Source: Kuafuiihalomonas sp039024635 (GTDB lineage Bacteria > Myxococcota > Kuafuiibacteriia > Kuafuiibacteriales > Kuafuiibacteriaceae). From it: DNA of 64,000 bases. The position numbers were made by a program, and so were the translations under genes. Below are positions 6,767 to 14,720 of the stretch, piece after piece. The stretch is taken from assembly GCA_039024635.1 (NCBI GenBank), contig JBCCQA010000002.1, positions 62,001 to 126,000 of the forward strand, given 5' to 3'. Numbering within the stretch: position 1 is the stretch's first letter; each line of letters starts with the position of its first letter. Under the pieces are notes generated by a model. It made no database searches. It was not told where the DNA came from and worked only from the letters and a program-made list of their open reading frames with translations.

Positions 6767-8092
6767 ATGGCGCCCCCGCCTGAACCCTCCCGCGCCCGCG
6801 CCCGCGCGCGCGAGCTCCAGCCCGCCGACCTCCGGGGCATCCTGGAGTACGTGCCCATGTGGCGGGACCACACCTTCGTGGTCGCGCTGGACGGCGCCAT
6901 CGTCGATGGCCAGGGCCTCGGCAGCATCGCGGTCGAGGTGGCCGTCCTGCACAATCTAGGGATCCGGCTCGTGCTCAGCTACGGGATCGGCGGCCCCATG
7001 GCCGAAGAAGCCCGACGCGCCGAGCTGAGCATCACCGATGCCAAGGGCGAGGGTCCTGTCGACCCGGCTACGCTTGGGTTGGCGGTGAGAATCAATGGCC
7101 AAGTGCAACATCACTTGCTCCAAGCCCTGACCCAGAATCGAATACCCTGTGCCGTGCCCAACGCGGTTCGGGCCACCGAGCGGGGCGTGATCGGGGGCGT
7201 GGACCAGGCCTTGGCCGGCAAGGTGGACCGAGTCGACGGTGAAGCCCTGCGCGCTCTACTCCAACAAGGCATGGTCCCGGTCCTGGGGCCCATCGCCTTC
7301 GACCGAGATGGCCAAGCCCTCCGACTCAACAGTGACGAACTGGCCAGCGGGCTGGCCGTGGCCATGGGGGCGAGCAAGCTCATCTTCCTTCAGCCCCACA
7401 CGGGCTTGACCCTTCGAGGCGAATTCCAGCTCAACCTCTCGGTCGAGGAGCTGGAGCAGCGGCTGGCCCAAGATCCCGGCTGTATCGACGAAGCCGTAGG
7501 CTCGAAGGGGCGATGGGCCATCAAGACCATCCGGGCCGGCGTTCCGCGTGCGCATCTGCTCGACGCTCGACTCCCCGATGCCCTCCTGACCGAGATCTTC
7601 TCCACCGTCGGGGTTGGCACCATGATCCACGCCAACCCCTACGCCGAGATCCGGCCCGCTCAAAAAGTCGACGCACGAGCCATCCACCGTCTCACCAAGG
7701 TCGGGGCCAAGGACGAAGCGCTCCGGCAACGCACCCAGGAGGAGATCGAACGGGCGGCCCCCTCGTACTTCGTCTACGAGATCGACGGGACCATCGTGGG
7801 CTGTGGTCGCCTGGCTCCCATCGATGAGGCCCCCGGAGCTCTAGAGCTGATGAGTCTCTACGTACAGCCGACCTACGGGGGCCGAGGCATCGGTCGAGCC
7901 TTGGTCGAATGGGCCTCAGACCGCGCGCGAGAGAAAGGGGCTGAACGCCTCTTCGCTGCTTCGACCCAGACTGCGCCCTTCTTCACAAGGGTTTGCGGCT
8001 TTGAAGAGGCCGGGGCCGAAGCGCCAAATTCGGTTCGGGCGCGCATCGTTCGGGAGAGCCGAAACGGCCGGGTCCTGATGCGACGGCTCTAG
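6767..8092 (+). CDS. argA: Amino-acid N-acetyltransferase (N-acetylglutamate synthase)
   Basis: 441 residues, the length of classic ArgA. First step of arginine synthesis: acetyl-CoA plus glutamate gives N-acetylglutamate. The N-terminal amino-acid-kinase-like domain (about 35-285) includes LVLSYGIGGP; the C-terminal GNAT domain (about 300-441) carries the acetyl-CoA loop GGRGIG (371-376). The first 20 residues are Arg/Ala-rich and may not be conserved. The ATG lies only 12 bases after the encoded CCA of tRNA-Ser(GCU), with T6 and no ribosome site between, so it is probably made as a tRNA-mRNA transcript and translated from a very short leader after tRNA processing. Confidence 0.92.
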   Translation: MAPPPEPSRARARARELQPADLRGILEYVPMWRDHTFVVALDGAIVDGQGLGSIAVEVAVLHNLGIRLVLSYGIGGPMAEEARRAELSITDAKGEGPVDPATLGLAVRINGQVQHHLLQALTQNRIPCAVPNAVRATERGVIGGVDQALAGKVDRVDGEALRALLQQGMVPVLGPIAFDRDGQALRLNSDELASGLAVAMGASKLIFLQPHTGLTLRGEFQLNLSVEELEQRLAQDPGCIDEAVGSKGRWAIKTIRAGVPRAHLLDARLPDALLTEIFSTVGVGTMIHANPYAEIRPAQKVDARAIHRLTKVGAKDEALRQRTQEEIERAAPSYFVYEIDGTIVGCGRLAPIDEAPGALELMSLYVQPTYGGRGIGRALVEWASDRAREKGAERLFAASTQTAPFFTRVCGFEEAGAEAPNSVRARIVRESRNGRVLMRRL

Positions 8093-8184
8093 AGGACCGA
8101 TCACGGAGTTCAGACCGTCCCGCCGGCCCTCGACGGGACACTGATCGAACTTCATGACCGGCACACGTATCAGCTCAGCGCCCC

Positions 8185-8598
8185 TCAACGGTCATAGATG
8201 AAGCGGAGCTCGACTTCGATCTCCGAAGATAGACTCAGGGCGACGGGGCAGCCCCTCCCGATGGCCTCCAGCTTTTCGCGATCGGCACTGGGGAGAGCGG
8301 CCGGCAAGTGAAGCTCCGCCACGAGTCGGGCCACGCGACGGGGGGCGGAATCGCTCATGATCTTCTCGATGTGTGCATCGGCCGACCCAAACTCGATGCC
8401 TTCGCCGGGCGCCTTGATGGCTATGGTCGTGAGCGCACAGGAGACCAGGGAAGCGGCCAGGAGATCGGTGGGGGAGAAGGCTTCGCCCTTACCTGCGTTG
8501 TCCTTGGGAGCGTCCGTCTCGACCATAGAGCCCGAGGGACCGTGCTTCAGCCGGCATCGGAGCCCGCCTGAATAGTCCACGTCGATTTGTACGCCCAT
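8185..8598 (-). CDS. OsmC/Ohr-family hydroperoxide reductase
   Basis: 137 residues from the ATG at 8598 (MGVQIDVDYSGG). The OsmC fold shows its two redox cysteines: C54 in SLVSCALTTI and C117 in GRGCPVALSLS, both in the expected setting, plus the 'FSPTDLLAAS' helix start. It resembles the YhfA-like branch more than Ohr. Probably reduces organic hydroperoxides in the cytoplasm. It lies 50 bases downstream of the barrel gene on the same strand, so it may be the last gene of that run. The 92 bases after it, up to argA, hold only an inverted repeat (GTCCCG...CGGGAC) without a T-run. Confidence 0.88.
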   Translation of the reverse strand: MGVQIDVDYSGGLRCRLKHGPSGSMVETDAPKDNAGKGEAFSPTDLLAASLVSCALTTIAIKAPGEGIEFGSADAHIEKIMSDSAPRRVARLVAELHLPAALPSADREKLEAIGRGCPVALSLSSEIEVELRFIYDR

Positions 8599-8648
8599 GC
8601 TGCTGAGCGTAGCGGGTGGGGACGACAAGCTCACGATGAAAGCGCGCA

Positions 8649-10028
8649 CTATAGATCGGGCTGGAAACCTATCAGGAAGCGGAAGGCCTCCGGGTCGGCG
8701 CCCTGATCGAACGTCTGGTGAGCAACGGCGAAGAGGACGTTGAAGCTGCTTTCGGGATCGAAGATCGAGGCCATGCCCAAGCCGTAGGATAGACGGGTCC
8801 GTTCGAGGCCAAAGCCCTCGAAGTCGGTGCCAAACACATTCCCGACCTGGGCGAAGAGGCGTCCGTCCATCAGCGCCCAAACCTCCCAGCGCCACTCCAG
8901 GGTCACAGTGGCCAGGCTCTCGCCGACTAGGCGACCGGGTCGGAAGCCCCCCAGGCTGTAGAGGGCCCGCCCCGACAGCGGCAGCTCGACGAAGGGTATA
9001 TCGACTCTGCCGAACCGAGCGGCGTGGCTAGCGACGCCGGCCAGGCTCAAGATGCGATTTCGCCCGACATCCAGATGGCCTGCGAATCCACCGCCGTTGA
9101 CCATCCAAGCCCTGCGGCCGGGATCGTTGAGATCCACTGCGACTTCGCTTCGCAGTCGGGCGCTGACCCCGGTGCCGTTTCTTCGAAGCTCTTTGCGGGT
9201 GTCGATGTTGAACTCTCCCCCCGCCTTCAATACGAAGTAGCCTTCCGCCCCCGAGGGTTGATCCAAAATGCCCAGCGCCACCGCGTCGGCCACCGAGGGA
9301 TCGCCGAAGACCGTACGGCGAAGATCAAAGCTGTTCTCTTCCACGGTCAGCCTCGCTTCGAAGTGGGCGTGCTCCAGGAAGCGCTGCCGGTGGGCCACAT
9401 GTCCGGCGACGATCCGGCGTCCGAAGCGAGCCCGGACCTCGTTCAGCGTGTCGGGCCCAAGCCCGTTGAACTGCCAATCCGGACGGTCCAGGAAACTGAA
9501 GCCGTACTCGAGCTGTCCCCCCGTCCAGGTCCGCCAGCGCTCTGTGAAGGCGAGCTGGTACCAATCCGGACCCCCGAAAGCTGCCCGGAGTCGAAGCTCA
9601 TGGCCTTTAATCCAGGCGTCGTTGGCGAAAAAATAGAAGCCAAAGCTGGGACGGAAGCCGAAGTCGAAAATGGCGGTCGGCACCAGGCCCACCTTGCGCT
9701 CCTCACCGAAGGTGAAAAGGTCGATGAAGAAGGTGGGCCAGCGTTCCCGCTCGGCTGTCGTGACCAGCCAGCCCACCGGTCGGCGGATGACGTACTCGTT
9801 GACGGCGTAGACGGGCGCCAGCAGGACCTGAGGGACCCATAGTAGGGCTCGCGTCGGCGGTGGAGACTCGACGGGACCGCCCATGTCGGGCGGATCGACA
9901 CGCTGCACCCCCCCATCCTCTTCGACCGGCAAGGGGGCCCCGACCACGACTTCGGGGGCGCTTACGGTTGAGGTGGCGGTCGGCTCGGCGGCCAGGAGGA
10001 GGCCGAGGAGGCCCAGCACCGAGTTCAA
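8649..10028 (-). CDS. Omp85/BamA-like outer-membrane beta-barrel protein
   Basis: 459 residues starting with TTG at 10028, which overlaps the TGA of the lipoprotein gene (TTGA); AAGGAG eight bases before supports it. Signal peptide NSVLGLLGLLLAAEP. Alternating aromatic/polar strands fill about 120-459. The segment LGGFRPGRLVGE followed by a strand 'TVTLEWRWEVW' and then GRLFAQVGNVF is the hallmark of the surface-antigen (Omp85) barrel, whose L6 loop carries the RGF/GFR motif. No POTRA repeat is obvious in the short N-terminal part. Translational coupling suggests it works with the kinase-like lipoprotein, perhaps as its exporter or partner. Confidence 0.7.
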   Translation of the reverse strand: MNSVLGLLGLLLAAEPTATSTVSAPEVVVGAPLPVEEDGGVQRVDPPDMGGPVESPPPTRALLWVPQVLLAPVYAVNEYVIRRPVGWLVTTAERERWPTFFIDLFTFGEERKVGLVPTAIFDFGFRPSFGFYFFANDAWIKGHELRLRAAFGGPDWYQLAFTERWRTWTGGQLEYGFSFLDRPDWQFNGLGPDTLNEVRARFGRRIVAGHVAHRQRFLEHAHFEARLTVEENSFDLRRTVFGDPSVADAVALGILDQPSGAEGYFVLKAGGEFNIDTRKELRRNGTGVSARLRSEVAVDLNDPGRRAWMVNGGGFAGHLDVGRNRILSLAGVASHAARFGRVDIPFVELPLSGRALYSLGGFRPGRLVGESLATVTLEWRWEVWALMDGRLFAQVGNVFGTDFEGFGLERTRLSYGLGMASIFDPESSFNVLFAVAHQTFDQGADPEAFRFLIGFQPDL

Positions 10029-11674
10029 AGCCGAGGCTCCTTCGCGTCGTAGGGACGCTCCAAGCCCACGACCTTCAGCCCCTCCGGGCTGGGACTGAGG
10101 TGGACCCGGGCCGGTCCCTTCTCGGGACGACCCTGGACGTCCACCACCCCATACTCGTCGAGCTCGGGGAGAGCGACACACACCCAGTCCTCAGGATCCA
10201 GGGTCAGGGCCAAGGCCCGAACCCCGCTCTCTTGATGCAGTTTAGCCTGCAGTTTACGCTCGCTCTGGGGGACCAGGCCGGTCCGGGTGGCCAAGTCCTG
10301 TAGACAAAGCCGACCCTCCTCCAGGCGAGGCCAGGTCAGGGGCGAGACGTGGGTTAGATAGCGCTCCAAGACGGCCTGCCTACGACTGAGGAGGATGCGC
10401 AGCACCTCAGCCTCCATGTGTTCGACCTGGGACAGGTGGGCCCGCTCGACCATGGCTTCGAAGTGGGCCGGCGTGAGGCGAGCGATGATTCGAGCCATCC
10501 ACGCCGCGTCCCGCTCCGTCGCCCGCTCGAAGGCGGGGTTGGGATAGCCAGGCCTCCAGCCCGCTGGATCGAAGTCCTCGGCGTCGTAGTAGCCGAGGGA
10601 CGCTCCGGCCAAACCGTAGCTCGGGTCATGCCAGGGCCGAGCCAGGAAGCCGAAGCTCACGAAGTCGACCAGGATCTCGCCCACGTCAAAGTAGCCCGCG
10701 TGGCCGAGTCGCTGCGGAATGCCTTCGAAGCCTCCGACGAAGCCGAAGCCTTCGCCCCAGTCGATGCGGTAGTGCCGTGTGTAGCCGAGTCCCTCGTCCG
10801 TCTCGATCCACGAGAGCAGGGTGTTCTCCTGCCGGGTGTCGACGTGGTCGAAGAGGCTAGCCAAGAGCCGCATTGCCCGCAGTTCCCTCCGATCCTCATG
10901 GGGAATCGCGTCGTTGGGATCGTCCTTGCGCACCCCTTCGTACCGCCAGGGCGATATGGGCCAACCCTCGATGAACTCGGAGACCGACACCCGATAACGG
11001 CCGTCCAAGAGGCGGGTCGCCTTGGAGAGGACGGCGTCGACGGCGGCTTGGGTCAAAGGCTCCTTCGTTCCGTTGGTCCGCTTGACCATGGCCCCGGGCT
11101 TCAGACGGAGATCCTCTTCTCGAATGAAGACCACGCGATTGCAGGGCACCCAATAACCGGCGGCGTGAAAGAGAAGCGCACCGAATGTGTCGGCGAGGGT
11201 GGCGCGCTCGGGTTGGAGGACACCGTCGACCTTGACCAAGAAGCGTCGTCCTCGCGTGTCCTTGGCCTGAAATCCGGGGTTGGCGCCGTCGGGCTTCCCG
11301 CCCACCACCATCCACGGAACCTTGGCGTCGTCGTCCAAGTCTGCGCAGGCGCCCAGCTTCACCTCCTCGGGGCTCATCTCACGAATCGACAGCCGATTGG
11401 TGAACCAGGACGAGTTCGGCACCTCGTCCACCGCGTTGACGTCCTCCGATTCGCCTTCGGCGGGAAAGGACAGGGGGTAGGCCAGCTTGCGAAAGAAGGC
11501 GTAGTTGGCACCATCCCAGACATAGGGAGAATAGAAGGGCTTGGGTGGCTTCGCGTAGGGCCGCCGGTCATCGATGCGCCAAACCGGCCCCCGATCCGAG
11601 AACCGAAACGGCGCGCTGCTCGCACAGGCGAGGAGGCACAAGCAGAGAAGCGGACCAAGACCGTTCCGCGCCAT
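10025..11674 (-). CDS. Lipoprotein with kinase-like fold (HipA/FAM20/CotH-type residues)
   Basis: 549 residues. Signal peptide with lipobox LLAC (about residues 13-16). The body contains the spacing of an atypical kinase: 'RRFLVKVDG' with K148 as candidate ATP lysine, 'ATLADTFGALLFHAAGYWVP' like the HipA helix after it, 'LFDHVDTRQENTLL' with D279 and N284 as catalytic-loop candidates, and 'HYRIDWGEGFG' with D305 as metal-binding Asp. This order and chemistry resembles HipA, FAM20 and CotH kinases. Such a protein outside the cytoplasm would need ATP there. Start at the ATG (11674); a GTG at 11695 would also be in frame. Overlaps the barrel gene by four bases. Function is inferred, not shown. 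Confidence 0.6.
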   Translation of the reverse strand: MARNGLGPLLCLCLLACASSAPFRFSDRGPVWRIDDRRPYAKPPKPFYSPYVWDGANYAFFRKLAYPLSFPAEGESEDVNAVDEVPNSSWFTNRLSIREMSPEEVKLGACADLDDDAKVPWMVVGGKPDGANPGFQAKDTRGRRFLVKVDGVLQPERATLADTFGALLFHAAGYWVPCNRVVFIREEDLRLKPGAMVKRTNGTKEPLTQAAVDAVLSKATRLLDGRYRVSVSEFIEGWPISPWRYEGVRKDDPNDAIPHEDRRELRAMRLLASLFDHVDTRQENTLLSWIETDEGLGYTRHYRIDWGEGFGFVGGFEGIPQRLGHAGYFDVGEILVDFVSFGFLARPWHDPSYGLAGASLGYYDAEDFDPAGWRPGYPNPAFERATERDAAWMARIIARLTPAHFEAMVERAHLSQVEHMEAEVLRILLSRRQAVLERYLTHVSPLTWPRLEEGRLCLQDLATRTGLVPQSERKLQAKLHQESGVRALALTLDPEDWVCVALPELDEYGVVDVQGRPEKGPARVHLSPSPEGLKVVGLERPYDAKEPRL

Positions 11675-11710
11675 GGGCGAGGCTCGGCCTAGCACGGGAG
11701 GAGGACCGGG

Positions 11711-13024
11711 TCAGAGAAGGTTGGCCGCCAGCTCCGCCAGTTCGGAGCGCTCACCCTTGAACATGGTGACGTGGCCCGCGATTTTCTCCAGACGGAAGCG
11801 ATTCACCACGTGGACCAGACCGTTGTTGGTCGAGTCCATATAAGGATTGTCTATTTGGTAGGGATCGCCGGTGAGCACGATCTTCGTGCCTTCACCGGCG
11901 CGCGAGACGATGGTCTTGACCTCGTGGGGCGTCAGGTTCTGGGCCTCGTCCACCACCATGAACTGGTTGGGTATCGAGCGGCCGCGAATGTAGGTCAGGG
12001 GTTCGATCTGAAGGATGCCGAGGTCGATGAGCTCCCGATAACTTCGACCGCCCTTTTTCTCGTCGTTCGAGAGGCCCATCAGGAACTCGACGTTGTCGAA
12101 AATCGGCTGCATCCAGGGCGAGAGCTTCTCTTCGACGGTTCCGGGTAGGTAGCCCAGGTCCTTTCCGAGGGGAAAGATGGGCCGCGAGACCAGGACCCGC
12201 TGGTAAATCGCCTCTTCGGTAGCCTTGTGAAGGCCGGCCGCGATGGCGAGGAGGGTCTTTCCGGTCCCCGCCTTGCCGACCAAGGTGACCAGCTTGATGC
12301 TGTCGTCCATCAACAGGTCGACGGCGAAGGACTGCTCCTTGTTGCGAGGCCGAACGCCCCACACTCCGTCCTTGAGCCGCGTAATGGGGACGACGCGCTC
12401 CTGATCCAGGCTCACCTTCCCCAGCGCTGAATGGCTGGGATTCATCCGGTTCTTCAGGTGGACGAACTGGTTGGGCGGTTGATCCTTGCCCTCGAGACCG
12501 ACAAAGCCCCGGCTGTAAAACTGGTCGACCTCCTCTGGGTTGGCCTCGATGTCGATGACGCCGGTCCAAAGCTCGTTGATCTCGGTTCGCTCGTGGTCGT
12601 AGTCCTCGGCGTTGAGCCCCAAGGCATCGGCCCGGATCCGAAGGTTGACGTCCTTCGAGACCAGGATGGCGGGAATCTCAGGCTCGCCTTCCTGAACGTC
12701 CAGGGCCACGGCCAAGATCCGATTGTCGGCCACATGACTCCCCTGCACCTGGGCGATGGGGATCTCGCGATCACTGAAAGCGACCCGGACGGTGCCTGTT
12801 TCGTCCAGGGGGACCCCTTGGCGGATGTCACCCAGTTTGCGGAGGTCGTCGAGGGTCCGACTGACCTCGCGGGCCGAGCGACCGAGCTCCGAAAGATCCC
12901 GCTTGAAGCGGTCGATCTCTTCGATGACGTAGATGGGGACGACGACACAGTTGTCCGCGAACGCGTGGAGCGCGCCGGGGTCGTGCAGGAGCACGTTGGT
13001 GTCGAGGACGAAGTTTTTCCTCAA
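11711..13024 (-). CDS. PIN-PhoH family RNA helicase/nuclease-like ATPase
   Basis: 437 residues. The N-terminal PIN domain (about 3-140) has its acidic set (D8 in LDTNVLL, E36, D100 in VADN); the C-terminal PhoH domain has Walker A VGKAGTGKT (249-257) and Walker B VVDEAQN. Domain order and length match PhoH2-type proteins, which unwind and cleave RNA. Starts with ATG. It heads the group lipoprotein-barrel-OsmC downstream (37 bases to the lipoprotein start), which may simply be a convenient promoter. Confidence 0.93.
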   Translation of the reverse strand: MRKNFVLDTNVLLHDPGALHAFADNCVVVPIYVIEEIDRFKRDLSELGRSAREVSRTLDDLRKLGDIRQGVPLDETGTVRVAFSDREIPIAQVQGSHVADNRILAVALDVQEGEPEIPAILVSKDVNLRIRADALGLNAEDYDHERTEINELWTGVIDIEANPEEVDQFYSRGFVGLEGKDQPPNQFVHLKNRMNPSHSALGKVSLDQERVVPITRLKDGVWGVRPRNKEQSFAVDLLMDDSIKLVTLVGKAGTGKTLLAIAAGLHKATEEAIYQRVLVSRPIFPLGKDLGYLPGTVEEKLSPWMQPIFDNVEFLMGLSNDEKKGGRSYRELIDLGILQIEPLTYIRGRSIPNQFMVVDEAQNLTPHEVKTIVSRAGEGTKIVLTGDPYQIDNPYMDSTNNGLVHVVNRFRLEKIAGHVTMFKGERSELAELAANLL

Positions 13025-13106
13025 TGGGCGACCTGGCCCCTGAACTAGCCGATGGCCAGGTCGGAGGGCAACGCGCCCGAGGCATGGTCTAGGGGGGTTT
13101 TCGGGG

Positions 13107-13385
13107 TCAGCGGACCCGAGAAGGGCGTAGGACCACTTCGCCAGGCCGCACCCAGCCCAGCTCCTCCCGAACCGCCGACTCGATCAAGGCCGGGCTTCGC
13201 CGAAGCCCGTCGATCTCGGCGCGTAGGGCCTCGTTCTCAGCCTGCAATCGAGCCGACTCGGTGCGAAGCCGAATGAGGTCAGCCCGCAGTCGGCCGTGCC
13301 GAGGGAGACCGGAGCGATCGAGGACGGCGCTTCCCAGCCCCACGGTGACGACCAATCCCAAGATGCCAGCAACCCGCTCGAACAC
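13107..13385 (-). CDS. ftsB: FtsB/DivIC-like septum formation protein
   Basis: 92 residues: short cytoplasmic start, one transmembrane segment (about 6-22, VAGILGLVVTVGLGSAVL), then a coiled coil (about 35-68, LIRLRTESARLQAENEALRAEIDGLR) and a tail with 'AVREELGWVRPGE', the usual end of FtsB/DivIC. It would join FtsL and FtsQ at the division site. The start is a GTG at 13385, ten bases after the previous stop; the spacing to AGGGAG is long, so the start is less certain than the identity. Confidence 0.82.
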   Translation of the reverse strand: MFERVAGILGLVVTVGLGSAVLDRSGLPRHGRLRADLIRLRTESARLQAENEALRAEIDGLRRSPALIESAVREELGWVRPGEVVLRPSRVR

Positions 13386-13395
13386 GGCCCAGACG

Positions 13396-13908
13396 CTACT
13401 CCCTGGCGGCAGGCCCTTCAATTTTCTGGAGGAGGCGTCGGAGGGTGGCTGGGGACCACGTTCCTTCGTTCCGGGCCACGACCCGCCCCTCGGCGTCGAG
13501 GAGCAGGGAGGTCGGAAGGATCGAGACGGGACCAAAGGGCCCGTTCTCGCCCAAGAAGCGCCGAAGCTCGTCAGGCCGCACCACCGGGTAGGGCAGCTCA
13601 AAGCTTCGGGCGAAGATGCCGGCGGTCTGGGGCTCCTGATCCACCACGACGCAGAGGACGCGCACCCGTCCCGCCAAGTGAAGTTCCCGCAACATGGGCA
13701 CTTCCAAGAGGGCAGGTCCGGACCAGGTAGCCAACACGTGAACGAGCAGAGGCTGGCCTCGCCAAGTGGCCAGACTGCCGAAGCCCCCATTCAGCTCTCG
13801 GTAGCGCCAAGCCATCCTGTCCGAGGAGAGCTGTGCACCGCCGCTGGCGCAGCCCAGGAGGAGGGCCCCCCCGATCAGAAAAAGTCGGCGGGACAGCACA
13901 AGGCCCAT
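13396..13908 (-). CDS. Thioredoxin-fold lipoprotein lacking the CXXC motif
   Basis: 170 residues from the ATG at 13908. Twin basic start then 'LFLIGGALLLGC', a lipobox with Cys. The following domain has the TlpA/redoxin pattern (GQPLLVHVLATWSGPALLEVPMLREL, 'VVVDQEP', 'ILPTSLLLDAEGRVVARNEG' with the cis-Pro), but the active site reads WSGPALL, so both catalytic cysteines are gone. It overlaps the RluA gene upstream by 34 bases. Perhaps a binding or scaffold protein in the periplasm; not an oxidoreductase of the usual kind. Confidence 0.78.
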   Translation of the reverse strand: MGLVLSRRLFLIGGALLLGCASGGAQLSSDRMAWRYRELNGGFGSLATWRGQPLLVHVLATWSGPALLEVPMLRELHLAGRVRVLCVVVDQEPQTAGIFARSFELPYPVVRPDELRRFLGENGPFGPVSILPTSLLLDAEGRVVARNEGTWSPATLRRLLQKIEGPAARE

Positions 13909-14720
13909 CCTTCTCCCGCGAGCCGGCTCCCATGAAGCGCCAGCCGCGGTCCTGGGGGGCCTCCGTAGAGCGTGTCTCCCTCGATGGGATGGCCGAGGGC
14001 GAGCAGGTGCAGCCGCACCTGGTGACGTCGGCCCCACCGCGTGCGGACCACGGCCCGTCCCCCCTCGTCGATGTCGACCTCGGAACACGGTCCCACACCC
14101 GGCTCGATCTCGGGCCCGAGACGGCTCTTAGATCGGCCGTGGCTCTGAATGTCCCGAGCGACCCAAACGCGGATGGGGGCCGACGGCGGCTGCACCTTGG
14201 CTTCGTAAACCTTTTCGATTTGGTGGCCTGCGAAGGCCGCCCGGAATCGGCTTCGGGCGGCCGCGGTCTTGGCGAAGAGCACCAGCCCGCTGGCTTCGTT
14301 GTCGAGGCGATGCACACAGCCTCCCTCCAGCGGCGGTCCCACCTCGGCCACCTCGGGCCGAAGCGCGCAGGCAACGTGGAGCAGACTGCGGTCCTCGTAG
14401 GGGGTCAGCGGCAAGGTCGGCAGGCCGGGCGGCTTGTCGAGGGCCAGCCAGTCTGGCCCCTCCTCCACGACCTGGGCCGCCTGCGCGGCCTCGGACGAGG
14501 GTCGAATCCGCGCCTCCGCTCGGGGCACAAAGCCCTCGAGCCGTATAGGCTGACCCCGTCGACCTCGGTCCCCTGGGCGCGTGCCTGCCCCGACGACGCG
14601 GATACGCCCGCTCTGGATCGCGGCCCGAACTTCGCGAACACTGACACGCCGTCCATCGGCCCGAAGCGCCTCGGCCACCCCTCGGTCGAGGCGCCCGTCT
14701 CGGGGTAGGGCGAGGCTCAT
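13875..14720 (-). CDS. RluA-family pseudouridine synthase (S4 domain plus catalytic domain)
   Basis: 281 residues from ATG 14720, which overlaps the stop of the aldehyde dehydrogenase gene by 4 bases. The N-terminal S4-like region (about 5-65, with 'REVRAAIQSGRIRV') binds RNA; the catalytic motif is HRLDNEASGLVLFAK with the nucleophilic Asp in HRLD. C-terminal 'RHQVRLHLLALGHPIEGDTLYGG' is the usual last family motif. Target uridine unknown; one of three RluA-type genes in the window. Confidence 0.9.
   Translation of the reverse strand: MSLALPRDGRLDRGVAEALRADGRRVSVREVRAAIQSGRIRVVGAGTRPGDRGRRGQPIRLEGFVPRAEARIRPSSEAAQAAQVVEEGPDWLALDKPPGLPTLPLTPYEDRSLLHVACALRPEVAEVGPPLEGGCVHRLDNEASGLVLFAKTAAARSRFRAAFAGHQIEKVYEAKVQPPSAPIRVWVARDIQSHGRSKSRLGPEIEPGVGPCSEVDIDEGGRAVVRTRWGRRHQVRLHLLALGHPIEGDTLYGGPPGPRLALHGSRLAGEGWALCCPADFF

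Noticed and set aside
8093..8184. Inverted repeat GTCCCG...CGGGAC as a terminator for argA
   Set aside because: No T-run follows and the loop is long.
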